A stretch of 64,000 nt of DNA from Glycine soja (Eukaryota; Streptophyta; Magnoliopsida; Fabales; Fabaceae). Both the position numbers and the translations under genes were made by a program. The notes under the pieces are model-generated. The model did not search any database, was not told where the DNA came from, and worked only from the letters and a program-made list of their open reading frames with translations. Below are positions 34,210-46,308 of the stretch, in pieces (position 1 is the first letter of the stretch; every line of letters starts with the position of its first letter). Location of the stretch: the NCBI RefSeq assembly GCF_004193775.1, contig NC_041004.1, forward strand, positions 34,682,411 through 34,746,410, in the 5' to 3' direction.

Positions 34210-34219
34210 TCCACCCGTG
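34210..34219. repeat. Target-site duplication of MULE-B, right copy
   Basis: tccacccgtg; see the left copy at 31028-31037. Confidence 0.85.
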
Positions 34220-34236
34220 AGTGACACATTACAAAA

Positions 34237-34319
34237 GAAGATCCACTTCAGTGTTTTTTCACTAAAAGTAAATTTTTCTCTCATGAAAAAAGATCACCTT
34301 TAAAAATCAGGTGTCACTT
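34237..34319 (-). repeat. Right arm of the older foldback element
   Basis: Inverted copy of 30708-30815 (shared blocks: ggatcttc, acttttagtga, atgaga, gtgacacct). MULE-B and its target duplication lie between the arms, so MULE-B is the younger insertion. Confidence 0.65.
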
Positions 34320-36535
34320 GAATTATATTACATTTATTTCATATAACAATATTTGATGACAATGACTAAAAAGAAATAAAAATTATAAGTATAGGAATAA
34401 AATAGAATATTTTAAATTATAGAGATTAACAAAATTGTTATAACTATATGAATTAAATGAATAATTAAATCTATTATAAAAATATAATTTGCCTTAAATT
34501 AATTAATGTGAACCAAATATTATTCTACTTTGAATGGTTCATGTAAATCCCTTTGCACTCATCCATACTCTGTCCACAACGTGCCCACCACTTTCATTCT
34601 AGGCTACAAAAAAGGACATTTCATACCGTACAAATATATGGAAGGAGGATGGGTGGTAGGGCATAGATGCTCACTAATTTATCTTATAGAAGTGACCATT
34701 AGAGATTTGGCACGTAACCATTATTAGTATTGCAATTAATTTGACCGTCAGGGTTAGGCCTATACATGTGATATTCAACCTTGTTGTAGCATGAGAACAT
34801 CACTAAGATATAAAAGATGGGATTTGACTTATATCTTCGATACAAGATTGAAATATGCATATGAATAATGATCATAAAGAAAGTTTAGGGTACTAATAGT
34901 ACCACTAAATCCACTTTATATTATTTTTGGCCATTAATTACTCTCATGTTTATTTATATCATAAATTATTTAACATTTGAACAGGCAAAAAAAAGATCTT
35001 TTAAAATTGTAAGTAATAAATAAATGAAAATATATTTATATGATATTTTGTTATATATATTATCATTTTTAGATGTCTATTGTTTTATTTAAATATATTT
35101 TATTAAAGATCGTCTTTCCTTTTTAACTTGTTAATTAAAATACTAATTTGTAGAAATTTCTAAATAAATTCAATTAGACAAGACGATAATTGATAATAAA
35201 AAAAGACAATAAAAAAATTAGTGTGGTAATAGACTTATAGACACTCTTATGTTGTCCATGATACAATAAAAAAATATTCCAAAATAATTCTTTCCAATTT
35301 CATTTTTTATACCGACAATTCATTTTCATTATATATAGTTCTATCACCCACGCACTTATAGTTCTACCCATATAAGCTCACACTAGAATTAAAATATATA
35401 GCTTTCATGTTATTTGTGCAAAACGATCCAATACCCTGGAGTAAAGTCACACCACAAATCCACAATACAAAAAATTATACTAAAGCCAAATTTTACTACT
35501 TAAAGGAAGATCAAGCAAATAATTAAGTACCCGCCGGAGTTGAATTTTTACATCAATAAAATTTTGTTTTAATGAAAATTCTTATCTATAACAATATCAA
35601 TAATTAACCAATTCAAAAGAAAAATAAAAATTTTCTGTATTTTAAAGAATTTTTATAATTAAAAAATATGGACAAATAGATACTTGAGTGTTTGTCTTTC
35701 TGCTGGTAATAATAATAATAAACAACAAAAATTAAAAATTAACTTTGATCATGTTTGTATTTTTTTCAATTTTAATTTTATTCATGTGATTTTTTTTGTT
35801 AATTTTTAGTTGGTAAATTTGTGTTTTTTAATTTTAATTCCTTTAAGTTTTTAATTTTATTATTTTTAGTCATCCGTAAGTTTATGCTTATAATGATCAA
35901 TATTAGGAAAAAACACAAAGTTAAAGGGAGAAATTTTTTAAAAAATATAAACTTATAAAAATTAAAAATGAACCAAAAAAATTACAAGGGACAAAATTTT
36001 AAAAAATTAAATTTATAGGAACTAAAATAAATAAATAAAAACGTACAGAAAACAAAATTAAAAAAATATAAACTTACAATAAATTAAAAATATATTTAAA
36101 CCTTAAATAAACCCTTCTAATAGTTGATTGTAAATGATACTTTTAACCATACTATTTTTTATTACTTTTCACATTAAATTATTTTTTATCAGCTAAAAAC
36201 ATTAAATTAATGTTAATATTCGATATTGAGTACATTATCATTAATAAAAGCAGAAATTAACTTTAGGAGAAAACACGTGACTAGAGCAATACTAAAGATC
36301 CCAAAAGAAAAGTAGAGATGGCAAAAGAAATTGGAAAGGGATCGATGCACATAAAGTTAGAATTATCATTATTTTCTTATAAATAATGCCGACAAAGAAT
36401 GCAATTAATCAAAGAGAAAATAAGAAAGCCCGCCATACGTCATGGGTCCCATCCGTGCGTTGCAAGGACAAGCATTTTCGCATAAAGTTGGCGACATTGG
36501 ATGTACGATTTCATCGGTTCATCCTAAGCTAAAAA

Positions 36536-36536
<1 letters not shown>
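34320..36536. other. AT-rich intergenic DNA; no gene seen
   Basis: Only short random frames. A 'taaaaattttaaaaaattaaatttataggaactaaaa'-type low-complexity stretch at 35.7-36.1 kb may be decayed foldback DNA. Confidence 0.6.

Positions 36537-36612
<76 letters not shown>
36537..36612. repeat. (TA)n microsatellite, about 76 bp
   Basis: Uninterrupted TA repeat. Confidence 0.95.
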
Positions 36613-36614
<2 letters not shown>

Positions 36615-38444
36615 GAATAAGAGAGATTGTGTAACAAAAATTAAAATTAGTATCTCATAAAATAACTCTAACTAAAAGAAGTAAAAAAAATATCATAGTA
36701 ATAATATAACTGTAAATTAATATATTCAGTTCACTGATTATATTGTGTTTGATTTAAATGATTAGTTAGCATGAGACTCTTAATATTGTTATCCCATTTA
36801 AGTATCGATGTTCATGACGATGTCAGTTTATTGATACTGATCCGGTGGTAATTTTTTTCCTTGATGTTTTACTCATATATTAGTATTCAATTTACACCTT
36901 AATTTAGCCTATAAGTAACATCTTTCGTGATCGGGCTCTCAATATCAATTGTTAGAACTCAATCTAATTAAAAGACTAATTTATTAGGTGGAAGTGGAAG
37001 AGTGTCAAAGCTAATATGAAAATAAAATAAAAAAAATCATAATATAAATGAGTCTCCCACAATTTTATTTTATTTTCTACTTTTCTCCTTTTTTTCTCAA
37101 TCAAACACAGTCTTGGTGCGTAATCACAATGCAATATCCACGCCTCAATATTGGGATACAACCCTTATATTCCCAGCACCACTTCTCTTGGTTGTTGCAG
37201 TTAACTTATAGCCATCTTTTCCTTTATAGGGTGGGGGACAGAATGAGACTTCAAACGTCATCATGATCCCAATATAATAAGTAAACTAACATTAACCAGC
37301 AAGTGAAATCAAATCAAACGTTAAGAGACCCAAAAAAGGAAGATACGCATGATGTTCGGATTGACCTAGATGTACTACTTCCAATTCCATTATGCAAAAC
37401 CACTTGAGGAAAAAAAAAACATCACATTGATAAAATTAAAAGGAACGAAAATTAAAGACACAAAATCAATATATCATGAATGCCTAACAAGAAATTTGTG
37501 GAGAAGGGATCAGCCGAAGAGCGTAGGATATAATAGCACTAGGTCATGAAGAAACTTTTCTATGCTAGGTTACGAAGAACAATAAAAATAAGATGAAAAT
37601 AAAATTATAAATAGGGCTCAATATTAAGATTTAAAGAATAATAAGGTAGAACATAAATAAGATTTTAAAGACTAAAAATATGAGATGTAAGATAAAAATT
37701 TAAAAGAATAAATTTGGTAAAAAAATATATATAAAAAGGTTGATAGGGGTGTACTTAAACAAATGGAGATGTAAATAGCAAGTGCCTTGTATAAATTTAC
37801 AGCCCTTTTTTGGTTAGGCCCAAACCATCCTGAATTTTAATTGACTCGAAGTGTTAGCCCGTGTTGGGTTAGGCCAACCCGTTGACCTGATTTTTATTAT
37901 TATTTATTTTCTTAATTGATAAAATAATAAATTTAGTACTACTTGTTAATAACGTTAATTTTAAGGTTAATATTTTATACACATTGGTTTTGTTTTAATT
38001 TCTAGTATTTGTTTTATTTTTTGATAATTTTATTTATTTTTATTATTATGTATTAAACCTAGCTCTTTTATGGTACAAATGACAACCATTACTATTTTAT
38101 TTTTAAAAAATATTTAATTAACTTATTACATAAAGGTGAATTTATTTTGATAAATTTTATTTTTTATATTTAAAAAATAGGTAACTCACAAGCCAGTCTG
38201 TTCGGCCTATAGCCCACCATGGACTAGGCATAGCTAGCAAAATCTCATGTTGTCATTAAATTGGGTAAGTCCAGTTCAAAAATGTATTAGCCCGTGATGG
38301 GTCCGAGATCCTAATTGACAATTCTACCAAGACAACTATTCTCTGCATCCTCCAAATCACTTCTTGCCTTTCTCACATTGTTTTTGAAATAATTATTTTG
38401 AAAGCAATTTAGGAGGTGCAAGAAGCAATTTTGAAAGTGCAAAA
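36613..38444. other. Intergenic DNA with a decayed repeat at 37.8-38.3 kb
   Basis: No gene. ttagcccgtg(t/a)tgggt occurs at about 37855 and 38289 in the same orientation, and the stretch between has GC-richer ends around an AT-rich middle, suggesting an old non-autonomous element with unrecognised ends. Confidence 0.45.
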
Positions 38445-38453
38445 AAAAAAGAA

Positions 38454-38735
38454 GGTTAAATTAGTAATTTTATGATTCTAACTTTTTTAGTCCTAGTCTT
38501 TTTAGTCCTTATCATTTACATTTTAATTCTCTTTTAGTCTTAGTAGTTTTGAAAGTGATTTTTTTCCTATAGTTTTATGATTTTTACTTTTTTAGTCTCT
38601 ATAGTTTTTAAAATACAGAGACTAAAAGAGAATTAAAATATAAATTATATGGACTAAAAAAAGATTACTTTCAAATTATTGGGACTAAAAATATAAGAAT
38701 CATGAAACTATAAAGACTAGATGAGTAATTTAACC
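38454..38735. mobile_element. Mutator-type MITE, 282 bp foldback
   Basis: Both ends read GGTTAAATTA inward and the arms pair along almost the whole length ('tagtcc...ttatgattct' against 'agaatcatgaaactataaag'). A 9-bp duplication aaaaaagaa flanks it at 38445-38453 and 38736-38744. It is A-rich, so chance is possible, but length and position agree with a Mutator-type insertion. Confidence 0.7.
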
Positions 38736-38744
38736 AAAAAAGAA

Positions 38745-39575
38745 AAACATTCCTCTGTCAAAGAAACAAGAGAAAGTTTATGTGCTTCATGCAAGTGTTT
38801 CTTTTGTGATAGACACTACTTGTAGCTTCTTTATCCCTTTTCCTTTGCTTCTTTTTGTGATCAGAGTTAATTGCTAATCAAACACTTTAATCTTTTCTTG
38901 TTTCAATTTTTATAAAATAAGTTTTTTAAGAATCTACTTATCCTTTTGATAGTTATAGTTCGACGTAAATTGACTCAATTGTGTAAAACGAAATATCAAA
39001 ATAAAATGCACGTAAGTTCTCAAATATTATTTTTGCTCCAATATCTTGGTGTGTAAGTCAAATAAACATGACCATAAGTAAATGGTAAGATTATCCATTG
39101 TTTTTTTTATTATTACAACGTCACTGATCATGTTGTAGTATTATGGTTTTATTGTTATCTCTAAACTAAACTTCAACAATTTCTAAAGAAAATTATAAAT
39201 AATAATGATAACTTTACATTATAATTTAAATTATTTATCATAAATTTAAAATTTAATTTTAATAAACAAAGACATTTAGTTATTGTAAATTTTAAATTTT
39301 AATTATATAAAATAAGTATTTTCAAAATTATTAAACTACAAATTTTAATATAAATTTATAACTCAAATTAATTTGATTTCACTCCGCCCCTTCAATTAAG
39401 CTAAGGCCCTGTTGAAGGTGATCATAAGTTTTTAAATTTAATTTAAAAAAAAAAAACATGTTCGATAAAATTGGAATTGAAATAATTCATAACTTAATTT
39501 CGAAACAGTTTTTTATTCATTATCAAAATTAAGAAAAAAAATTGTGAATTTGATTTTTAGTTTTAAAAAACACAT
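38745..39575. other. AT-rich intergenic DNA; no gene seen
   Basis: Sequence between the Mutator-type MITE and the trinucleotide array; no coding pattern. Confidence 0.6.
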
Positions 39576-40075
39576 ACTTACCATTATCATCATACCACCA
39601 CCAACACCATAATTCCACCACACATTCTCATTATCGTCATCACTATCGATGTCAAAGTCATCATTATCTCGCATTCATCGTTGTTGTTACTATTTCACCC
39701 CACCATCACAATTTTACCACTATTGTTGCCACTGTCACCAGTCCACCACACCTTGTCATTGTCACCTCCATAACAACCACCACCACATCGTTGTCGTTAC
39801 CACCAATGTTGTCACTGCTTCCATCGTTGCTGTCACTGTCACCATTTTGTCTCCTCCATAGTTGTTGTCGTCATTGCTGCTACTATTCCACCATCACAAC
39901 CATTGTCGATTATGCCACCATTGCTACTATTATCACCAATAACGTTACTGCCACTAGCCCACCATCACCACTAGTTGCCACCATCAACGTTGCTACCATC
40001 ATTATGTTTCATTGTCACCACCACTAACATCACCATTATTATCACCTCAACTATCACTAGTATCTCTAGAAAAAG
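39576..40075. repeat. Degenerate trinucleotide array (CAT/CAC/CCA/GTT), left block
   Basis: Nearly every base follows a 3-bp rhythm (accaccatc, gttgttgtc, atcaccatt). Long apparent proteins of His, Ser and Thr here are translations of the repeat. The array resumes at 40393 after the plastid-like insert. Confidence 0.8.
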
Positions 40076-40392
40076 AAAAAAGGAAACTAAAAAATAGAAG
40101 AATATAGAATATAATAATGAATCGAAATCAAATAGAAAAAAAATATAAGATAAAAAGAAGTCTTTTTTTTTTCAAGCTCCATTTTTTGCTCTTCTTGTTT
40201 ATGTGATATAACATAAACAAAGTAATTCTATTTTTCAACTGGGGAGAGAGATGGCTGAGTGGACTAAAGCGCCGAATTGCTAATCCGTTGTACAAATTTT
40301 TGTATTGAGAGTTCGAATCCCTCTCTTTCTGTTGATAATTTGATATTTTTTTGTTGAACTTCTTTATTTTCCTTGTTTGTTTGATTTTATCT
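40076..40392. other. Plastid-DNA insertion (NUPT) carrying trnS-GCU
   Basis: The trinucleotide rhythm stops abruptly at about 40075 and resumes at about 40393. The interval contains a chloroplast-type trnS-GCU with A/T-rich flanks of the kind found in the plastid psbI-trnS spacer. Exact ends cannot be set without the plastid genome. It broke into an existing simple-repeat tract, a common kind of landing site for organelle DNA. Confidence 0.7.
40243..40331 (+). tRNA. trnS-GCU: tRNA-Ser(GCU), plastid-derived pseudogene
   Basis: Recognisable blocks: gatggctgagtggactaaagc (D arm with the Ser-type box A), ttgctaatcc (anticodon loop, anticodon GCT), a variable arm, then gttcgaatccctctcttt (T arm and 3' acceptor strand). 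Compared with the usual plastid gene there are two extra bases near the 5' end, changes in the anticodon stem (ccgaa against tccgt no longer pairs well) and a diverged variable arm. It is probably not functional; plastid tRNA genes are not normally expressed from the nucleus. Confidence 0.8.
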
Positions 40393-40446
40393 CTATCGTT
40401 GTTGTTGCCGCTGACATCACCACCATTATCATTATTGTCACCACTA
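40393..40446. repeat. Degenerate trinucleotide array, right block
   Basis: tcgttgttgttgccgctgac followed by atcaccaccattatcatt continues the array that ends at 40075. Confidence 0.75.
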
Positions 40447-40449
40447 CAC

Positions 40450-41139
40450 AAAAACACTCTTAAACTAATTTTAATATAATATGAAACTTTAAAAAAATAT
40501 TTTGAAACTAATCATATTTTAAAAATTAGTTTATATTTTTTAAAAACAAATTAAAAAGTTATTGTTATTTTTAAGGATAAATGGTCATTTTCGTCCCTAT
40601 AAGTATAGGTACTAACATATTCATTTCTGAAAGATGAAAAATTAAGATTTAGTCCTTGAAAATATAAAAAGTATGACAAATTCATTTCTTCATAAATATT
40701 ATAGATTAGCATATGTGGTACATCAAAACCAAAAAATATTTGTTTATATGACCTTGATCAAAATGTTGATGAACTAATTTCTCAATTTCAGTTTTTATTT
40801 TCATTCTCATTCTCATTTTCCTTCAATTCGAACAGGTAGATCACCTTGAAAGAATATTTTTGACAACCTTTCCCTTTTTTCTTTCCTTATTTTTCATTTT
40901 CCTTTTTATACAAATCTACAAATTCCACGATTCCATCGTTTAGAGATGAATTCATTAGTTCACTATATTTTGAAATAAAAATAATTATTTATCCTAATTT
41001 TTTTTAAAATTTCAAATCTACCCCCCAACACAACCTTGGGGAAGTCTTTCATTCTAGCTGAGAAGCAGCAAAACGTTGAAAAAGCCTAAACCCCAGTTGC
41101 TGGAGGATGTAGCAGCTTACTAAAGAAGTAATTGTAACC
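40450..41139. other. Upstream flank of the PPR gene
   Basis: AT-rich; the promoter and leader of the PPR gene should lie in the last 100-150 bp. No clear TATA box close to the ATG, which is common for PPR genes. Confidence 0.5.
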
Positions 41140-42483
41140 ATGGGCAAAATCCCTCCTTCATTCCGCTCCGCTATAGCAAACCCCAACTCTTCACTCTTCC
41201 GTCCCCAACCCCCTCACTTCCCAAACAAACAACAACAACCTCGAAAACCAAAACCCTCTAAACAACAACAAAACCCTTCTTCTTCATCTCTTCCTCTCTT
41301 CAAATCCCCAAACCTCCAAGACGCCAAAAAACTCTTCAACTCCGACCCCCGCTTCCCCAACTCCCTCCTCCACTCCTACGCTAAACTCGCCCAAACTCCT
41401 TCCGACTCCGTCAATTTCTTCAACCACATCACCAAAACCCTATCTTCTTTCTCCCCCGATCGCTCCACTTTCCACATCCTCCTCTCCCATTCCTCCAATT
41501 CCCTCTCCCCAATCCACCAAACCCTAAATTTAATGCTCGCCGCCGGGATCACCCCCGACACCACCACCGCGGACGTCGCGGTCCGCTCCCTCTGCTCGGC
41601 CGCCCGCCTTGACCTCGCCGTTGAACTGATCAAAGAATTCGCCTCCAAACACTGCCCACCTGACACCTACACCTTCAACTTCCTCGTCAAGCACCTCTGT
41701 AAGTCCCGCACCGTAGCCACTGTCTATGATTTCATCGACGAAATGCGCGAAAAATTCGACATAAAACCCGATCTATTCACTTAGACGATTCTCATTGACA
41801 ATGTGTGCAATGGGAAGAACCTGAACCTGAGGGAGGCAATGAGGCTGGTGAGTGTGCTTCATGAGGAAGGGTTTAAGCCTGATTGCTTTGTTTACAACAC
41901 CATTATGAAAGGGTATTGTCTGTTGAGTAGAGGGAGTGAGGTGATCGAGGTTTATAATAAGATGAAGGAGGAAGGTGTGGAGCCTGATCTTGTTACTTAT
42001 AACACTTTGATTTTCGGGCTTTCGAAGTCGGGGAGGGTGACCGAGGCGAAGAAGCTGCTTCGTGTGATGGCGGAGAAAGGCTATTTTCCCGATGAGGTCA
42101 CTTATACTTCGCTGATGAATGGGTTGTGCAGGAAGGGGGATGCGCTCGGGGCACTGGCGTTGTTGGGGGAGATGGAGGCCAAAGGGTGTAGTCCTAATGA
42201 GTGCACGTATAACACGCTGCTGCACGGCTTGTGTAAGGCGAGGTTGGTGGAGAAGGCAGTGGAGTTCTACGGGGTGATCAGGGCGGGTGGTCTGAAGCTT
42301 GATACGGCCTCTTATGGGACGTTTGTCAGGGCTCTGTGTAGGGAAGGGAGAATTGCCGAGAAGTATGAGGTGTTTGATTATGCAGTCGAGAGCGAGAGCT
42401 TGACGGACGCTGCTGCTTACTCTACATTGGAGAGCACTCTTAAGTGGCTCAGGAAGGCGAAAGAACAAGGGCTCACTGTTTAA
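41140..42483 (+). pseudogene. P-class pentatricopeptide repeat (PPR) gene with one in-frame TAG
   Basis: One intron-less frame of 448 codons runs from ATG 41140 to TAA 42483, interrupted only by TAG at 41782-41784 (codon 215). Residues 1-60 are rich in Pro, Gln, Ser and Lys and fit an organelle transit peptide. About eight 35-residue PPR motifs follow from around residue 140, for example DLVTYNTLIFGLSKSGRV and DEVTYTSLMNGLCRKGDA. P-class PPR proteins bind organelle RNA in mitochondria or plastids. It resembles the Arabidopsis At2g17670 group by memory. The TAG sits at the Tyr position of a 'TYTILI' motif, so one base change from TAC or TAT explains it. Everything downstream is undamaged: a recent null allele, a sequencing error, or readthrough. 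Tagged as a pseudogene because of that stop. Confidence 0.85.
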
Positions 42484-45085
42484 TTGGTATGCATTGTTGC
42501 TATTTTGCTTAAGGATTTTGTCAAATTTTGTTTTGTGCGAAGCTGAGGTTTGTTGCATATAGTTTGTCAACTCTAATTGGTGACTTACCTTGAGGACATG
42601 GAATGTAGTGGAAAAGTTTATTCTCCTTTCAAGATTGAGTTATGTAATTTACAAACAATTAAATCTGGATAAAGGCCTTTGCAGTCTCCATAAATAGTTA
42701 CTGGGTGTATGACAATTTAGGTGCATGTCATTCCTGAGATTTTACCTTGATTTTGATCTTGGTTTTACTTTGTAATAATTGATGCAGAGTTGTAATACCC
42801 TAAGTTGTGATTATATTATATTAGTTATTTAATATAGTATATTTATTTTTTTGTTTAACTTTGGTTGTCCATGATACAATTACTGTTAAGTTAGTGCAAG
42901 ATACAATTACTTCATAGCTTGTTGGATACCTTTTAGTTTCTTTTGTAGGAATAGGATGGAGGATATTATACCTTTCTTCTCTGTATTTTCCTTTGATATG
43001 TTGAAATTTCACTATCAATTCATTTGGAATAGCTTACTATTGCTGGGTTAGTTCGCTGTAGCAGAGTTTGCCTTATCTAATGTTAATCATTCTAAAGGTC
43101 TGGTAGAAGCTAAGATGATCAAATCCATTTTTTAGGTATTTCTTTGTTGCTTAAGCTTTTAGATGAAATGGCCATGACATGGTATTGGAACTTAGTTGAC
43201 CAAATTGCAGTTTTTATTTTTAGTTTTTTACCTTAAGAAGGTTGTATGGAATAAAGTTCTATTCTAAAGTGAAATTTTCAGTATAAAGTTTTCCTTGCTC
43301 TAGGCACTAGCACAAAAAAACATTGCTTCATAGCTTGTCTTTTCACTCAAGGGGTTTTTTTGACATACATATTTAGTTCCCTACCATTTTATCGACCATA
43401 AAAGTATATCATATATATCTGTTGCAGGTGCTTTCTGTCACCGCTACCAAGGATGTAAGAGTTGGTTGCAAAGGTTTGGCACTAACTCCATAAGTGCATA
43501 CCAAAGTTGCTAATACAATTTCTATAGGTATTTGGTTGCTAGTAAATCTTTGCTAACAGTTTGACACAACTTGGCACCGGAATCAGCCAACAAACCAAAA
43601 TTATATATTCAATGGTTGTCATGGGACAGCTTCCTCTGCAGCTGCTTTGGCCAGTCTTGCTGACATTATTGAAGTTCCTTTCCGGCTGTCCTGGTCTGCT
43701 TGATTCCAGAGTGCCCTTGATGAAGAAAAACGTGTCATTTTTTATGGAAAATATTCATTATTTTGAATCTTAGGATTCTCTAATAGATCCAGATAACTAA
43801 TTTTAAATAAACCAGAAAGGCACATTTTATTGTTTTCACTGATAAAAGAGCTTGGAGATGCGACATTCATTAGTATTTGATAGTTGTTGGTTGCATAAGG
43901 TGCCATATCATTCTACAAGGTTTTGTGGAATGTGCATGTTTCATAGAGATTTACCTCTACATTTATGAGAATGGAAATGCTTGGATAAAAATTGGATAAG
44001 TGTATTCAGTAATAGCAAATAATGAACGTGAAGCAAGTAGTTCAGTGCGATAGATTATAGTGATGTGAGTAATGATTTATCAGTAACAATGGGGTAGCTA
44101 GAGTGGTGATGTAGAATGGAAGCTGATCATGACAGCATAAGCCTTGACGACCTTCAATCTTTTTATTCTAGTAGTAAACTTATGAAGTTTTCTCGTTTTT
44201 TTGTGTTTAATTTATCTCATTTGCCCATTTGTAATTTGCCATTTTTTTATCCATATGACTTTGTGAAAAATGTGTATTGCTACATGTAGTGTGTGTTTGG
44301 ATAATCGTCTGCCTTTGCAAAATGAGGTAGTCCAAAGCATTCCAACTCTTGTTTTTTCTGTTGTGTTTTCAGCGGCTTGTCAGATCTGTCTTGGAATTTG
44401 TGCATGTTTGAGGTCAGTTACCGGAAAATCAAACATGCTCGTAATCATACGAGGGTGACTTTCAAAGTGTAGGCGTGTAGTAGTCATGTATCGTAAGATT
44501 CAATCTTCATTACATCTGTTGAAAAATCAAGTGGAAAGAGAGTGGTGATTTATCAATAAAATTTAGTTAATCATAGAAGTGTTAAGAGAAGAATGGCAAA
44601 GAGTATATATAAAAAAAGGATAAAAACAAAACAAAAATCAAATGGAAGCAGAAATAAATTCTTCTTAGGAAAAAATAATGGGGATGTGAAGTTGTTCCAT
44701 AAAGCTTCAGTATTTGGTATCTTTCGAGATGAAGGCTAGGGTGTACAAGTTAAAAAAACATAGCATCGTGCCAAAGTCTTTTATAACCATTCATTTTGAT
44801 CAAAGGGTTCACATTTTTTGCTCTTTATCTTTTTTTTCTTTCAATTTTCTTTGTTTTTCCCAACTTGTCGGGTGTTGTGGATTTTGCGATGCTTCAAGTT
44901 TCATTTTTTTTGGTCTAATTTAGATTTGTTTCTTTAAGTTTTTTATTTTTTTGTTTTGCATCAATTCTCAGATCTAATTCTCATTTTTATTATGTTTCAT
45001 GTGTGTTGTTGTTATTTCTATGAAAGTCATTGACGTATATGACAGAGAGACATGGTCGCCAGAGAAGAGCTAGGAGAACTTGCTG
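42484..45085. other. 3' flank of the PPR gene; probable UTR and intron-like DNA
   Basis: No protein-coding frame. A pyrimidine-poor acceptor-like site (gttgcag|gtgc) at about 43428 and non-repetitive, moderately AT-rich sequence suggest spliced 3' UTR or an adjacent non-coding transcript, which cannot be settled here. Confidence 0.4.
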
Positions 45086-45090
45086 GAAGA
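45086..45090. repeat. Target-site duplication of retrotransposon 1, left copy
   Basis: gaaga, matching 50074-50078. Confidence 0.85.
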
Positions 45091-45398
45091 TGATACAGGC
45101 TTGGGAAGGTAGTTAGGAACTGACTGACATGTCCAGAGTTAGTTAGATTTGATTCTGCTAGTTTTCCCTAATTGGCAAGTTGTTAGGCAGTTAGTGGTTA
45201 GAAGCTATAAGTAGCAATTGGCAATTAGGAAGCATTTTCAAGCCATAATTTGTAATCATCTTCCTTCTTGTAATTTCTTTCTCTAATAATGAAAAGCATG
45301 ACCACCATGCTCATCGGAATTCATTCATTTCATTAAGTTCCCTTGCTTGTTCAAGAACTTCGAATTCTTTTAGTTGATTTCCTAGTTCTACTATATCA
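45091..45398 (+). repeat. Left LTR of retrotransposon 1 (308 bp)
   Basis: Starts TGATACAGGC and ends CTATATCA. A polyadenylation-like 'aataatgaaaagc' lies near 45285. Confidence 0.9.
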
Positions 45399-45400
45399 AT

Positions 45401-45416
45401 TGGTATCATCGAGCCT
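45401..45416 (+). promoter_or_regulatory. Primer-binding site, initiator-Met type
   Basis: tggtatcatcgagcct, two bases after the left LTR, matches the tRNA-iMet complement TGGTATCAGAGC apart from a two-base insertion. Confidence 0.7.
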
Positions 45417-45439
45417 GCTCTTTCCTTGATGATCAAGCA

Positions 45440-46308
45440 ATGGCAGAGAACACACGCAGTCAAGCTTCCCTTCGTGAAATGGAAGAACGTCTCAGCAGCA
45501 AAATGGAATCAAGATTTGTTGAGCTCGCTGCTTCCATGCAACAAGCAATCCACCTAGAGGTGAGAGATCTAGCCCCTATTCCTGTGGCACTCGATTGGCT
45601 AGGTTGGACTTTCCAAGATTCAATGGTGAAGGAATAAAACATTGGCTAATCCAATGTGAAACCTTTTTTTCTGTTGATAATACATCTGATGAATTCAAAG
45701 TACATTTAGCAGCAGTTCATTTTGAAGGGAAAGCACTTCAGTGGCATAGTGCTTACATAAAATCTATAGGATTGGAGAATTTACCCTCTTGGAATGAATA
45801 TCGGATCTTGTTACTTGATCGTTTTGGAGATGTTTGTGAAGATCCTATGGCGAATTTAATGAAACTTAGGCAGATAGGATCCATCATAGAGTATCATGAG
45901 GAGTTTGACTCAATTGTATCAAGAGTAGATCTTTCTGAGGAACATCAACTTCACTGCTTTTTAGGAGGATTAAAACAAGAGGTTCAGATGATTGTTCGAA
46001 TGTTTCAGCCAAATTCTGTTCGAAAGGCTTATTCCCTTGCAAAAATGTATGCATCTTCCTTCTCCAATACACAAGCCAAACTATTTGTCAAGAACCAGAA
46101 ATCTTCCTTTGTTCCTAAACCACCCCTTCTTCCAAACCCTTCTAGATCAACCAATCCCTTAACCATCAATTCCTCTACTAAACCACAAACACCTAAGCAC
46201 CTAACTCCTGCCTACATGGCTGAAAGAAGATCAAATGGCCTATGCTACTTTTGTGATGAACCATTTACACCTAAACATGGCCTTACACATAAGAGATTGT
46301 AGATTCAT
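45440..46308 (+). pseudogene. gag: Gag of retrotransposon 1, broken
   Basis: The start (45440) gives a coiled, charged N-terminus (LREMEERLSSKMESRF). The frame shifts near 45595 into the capsid-like Gag region with FPRFNGEGIKHWL, WNEYRILLLDRFGD and YHEEFDSIVSR, and ends with a degenerate zinc knuckle (CYFCDEPFTPKHGLTH). A TAG at 46300-46302 then breaks the link to the protease part. Gag packages element RNA in cytoplasmic particles. Confidence 0.85.

Noticed and set aside
39649..40027. His/Ser/Thr-rich frames in the trinucleotide array
   Set aside because: The repeat alone produces them in all frames.
40128..40457. 109-codon minus-strand frame across the trnS region
   Set aside because: It crosses the plastid-derived tRNA and simple repeats; no protein character.
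41773..42570. 265-codon minus-strand frame over the PPR gene
   Set aside because: It is the antisense shadow of the PPR repeats, which explain the sequence on the plus strand.
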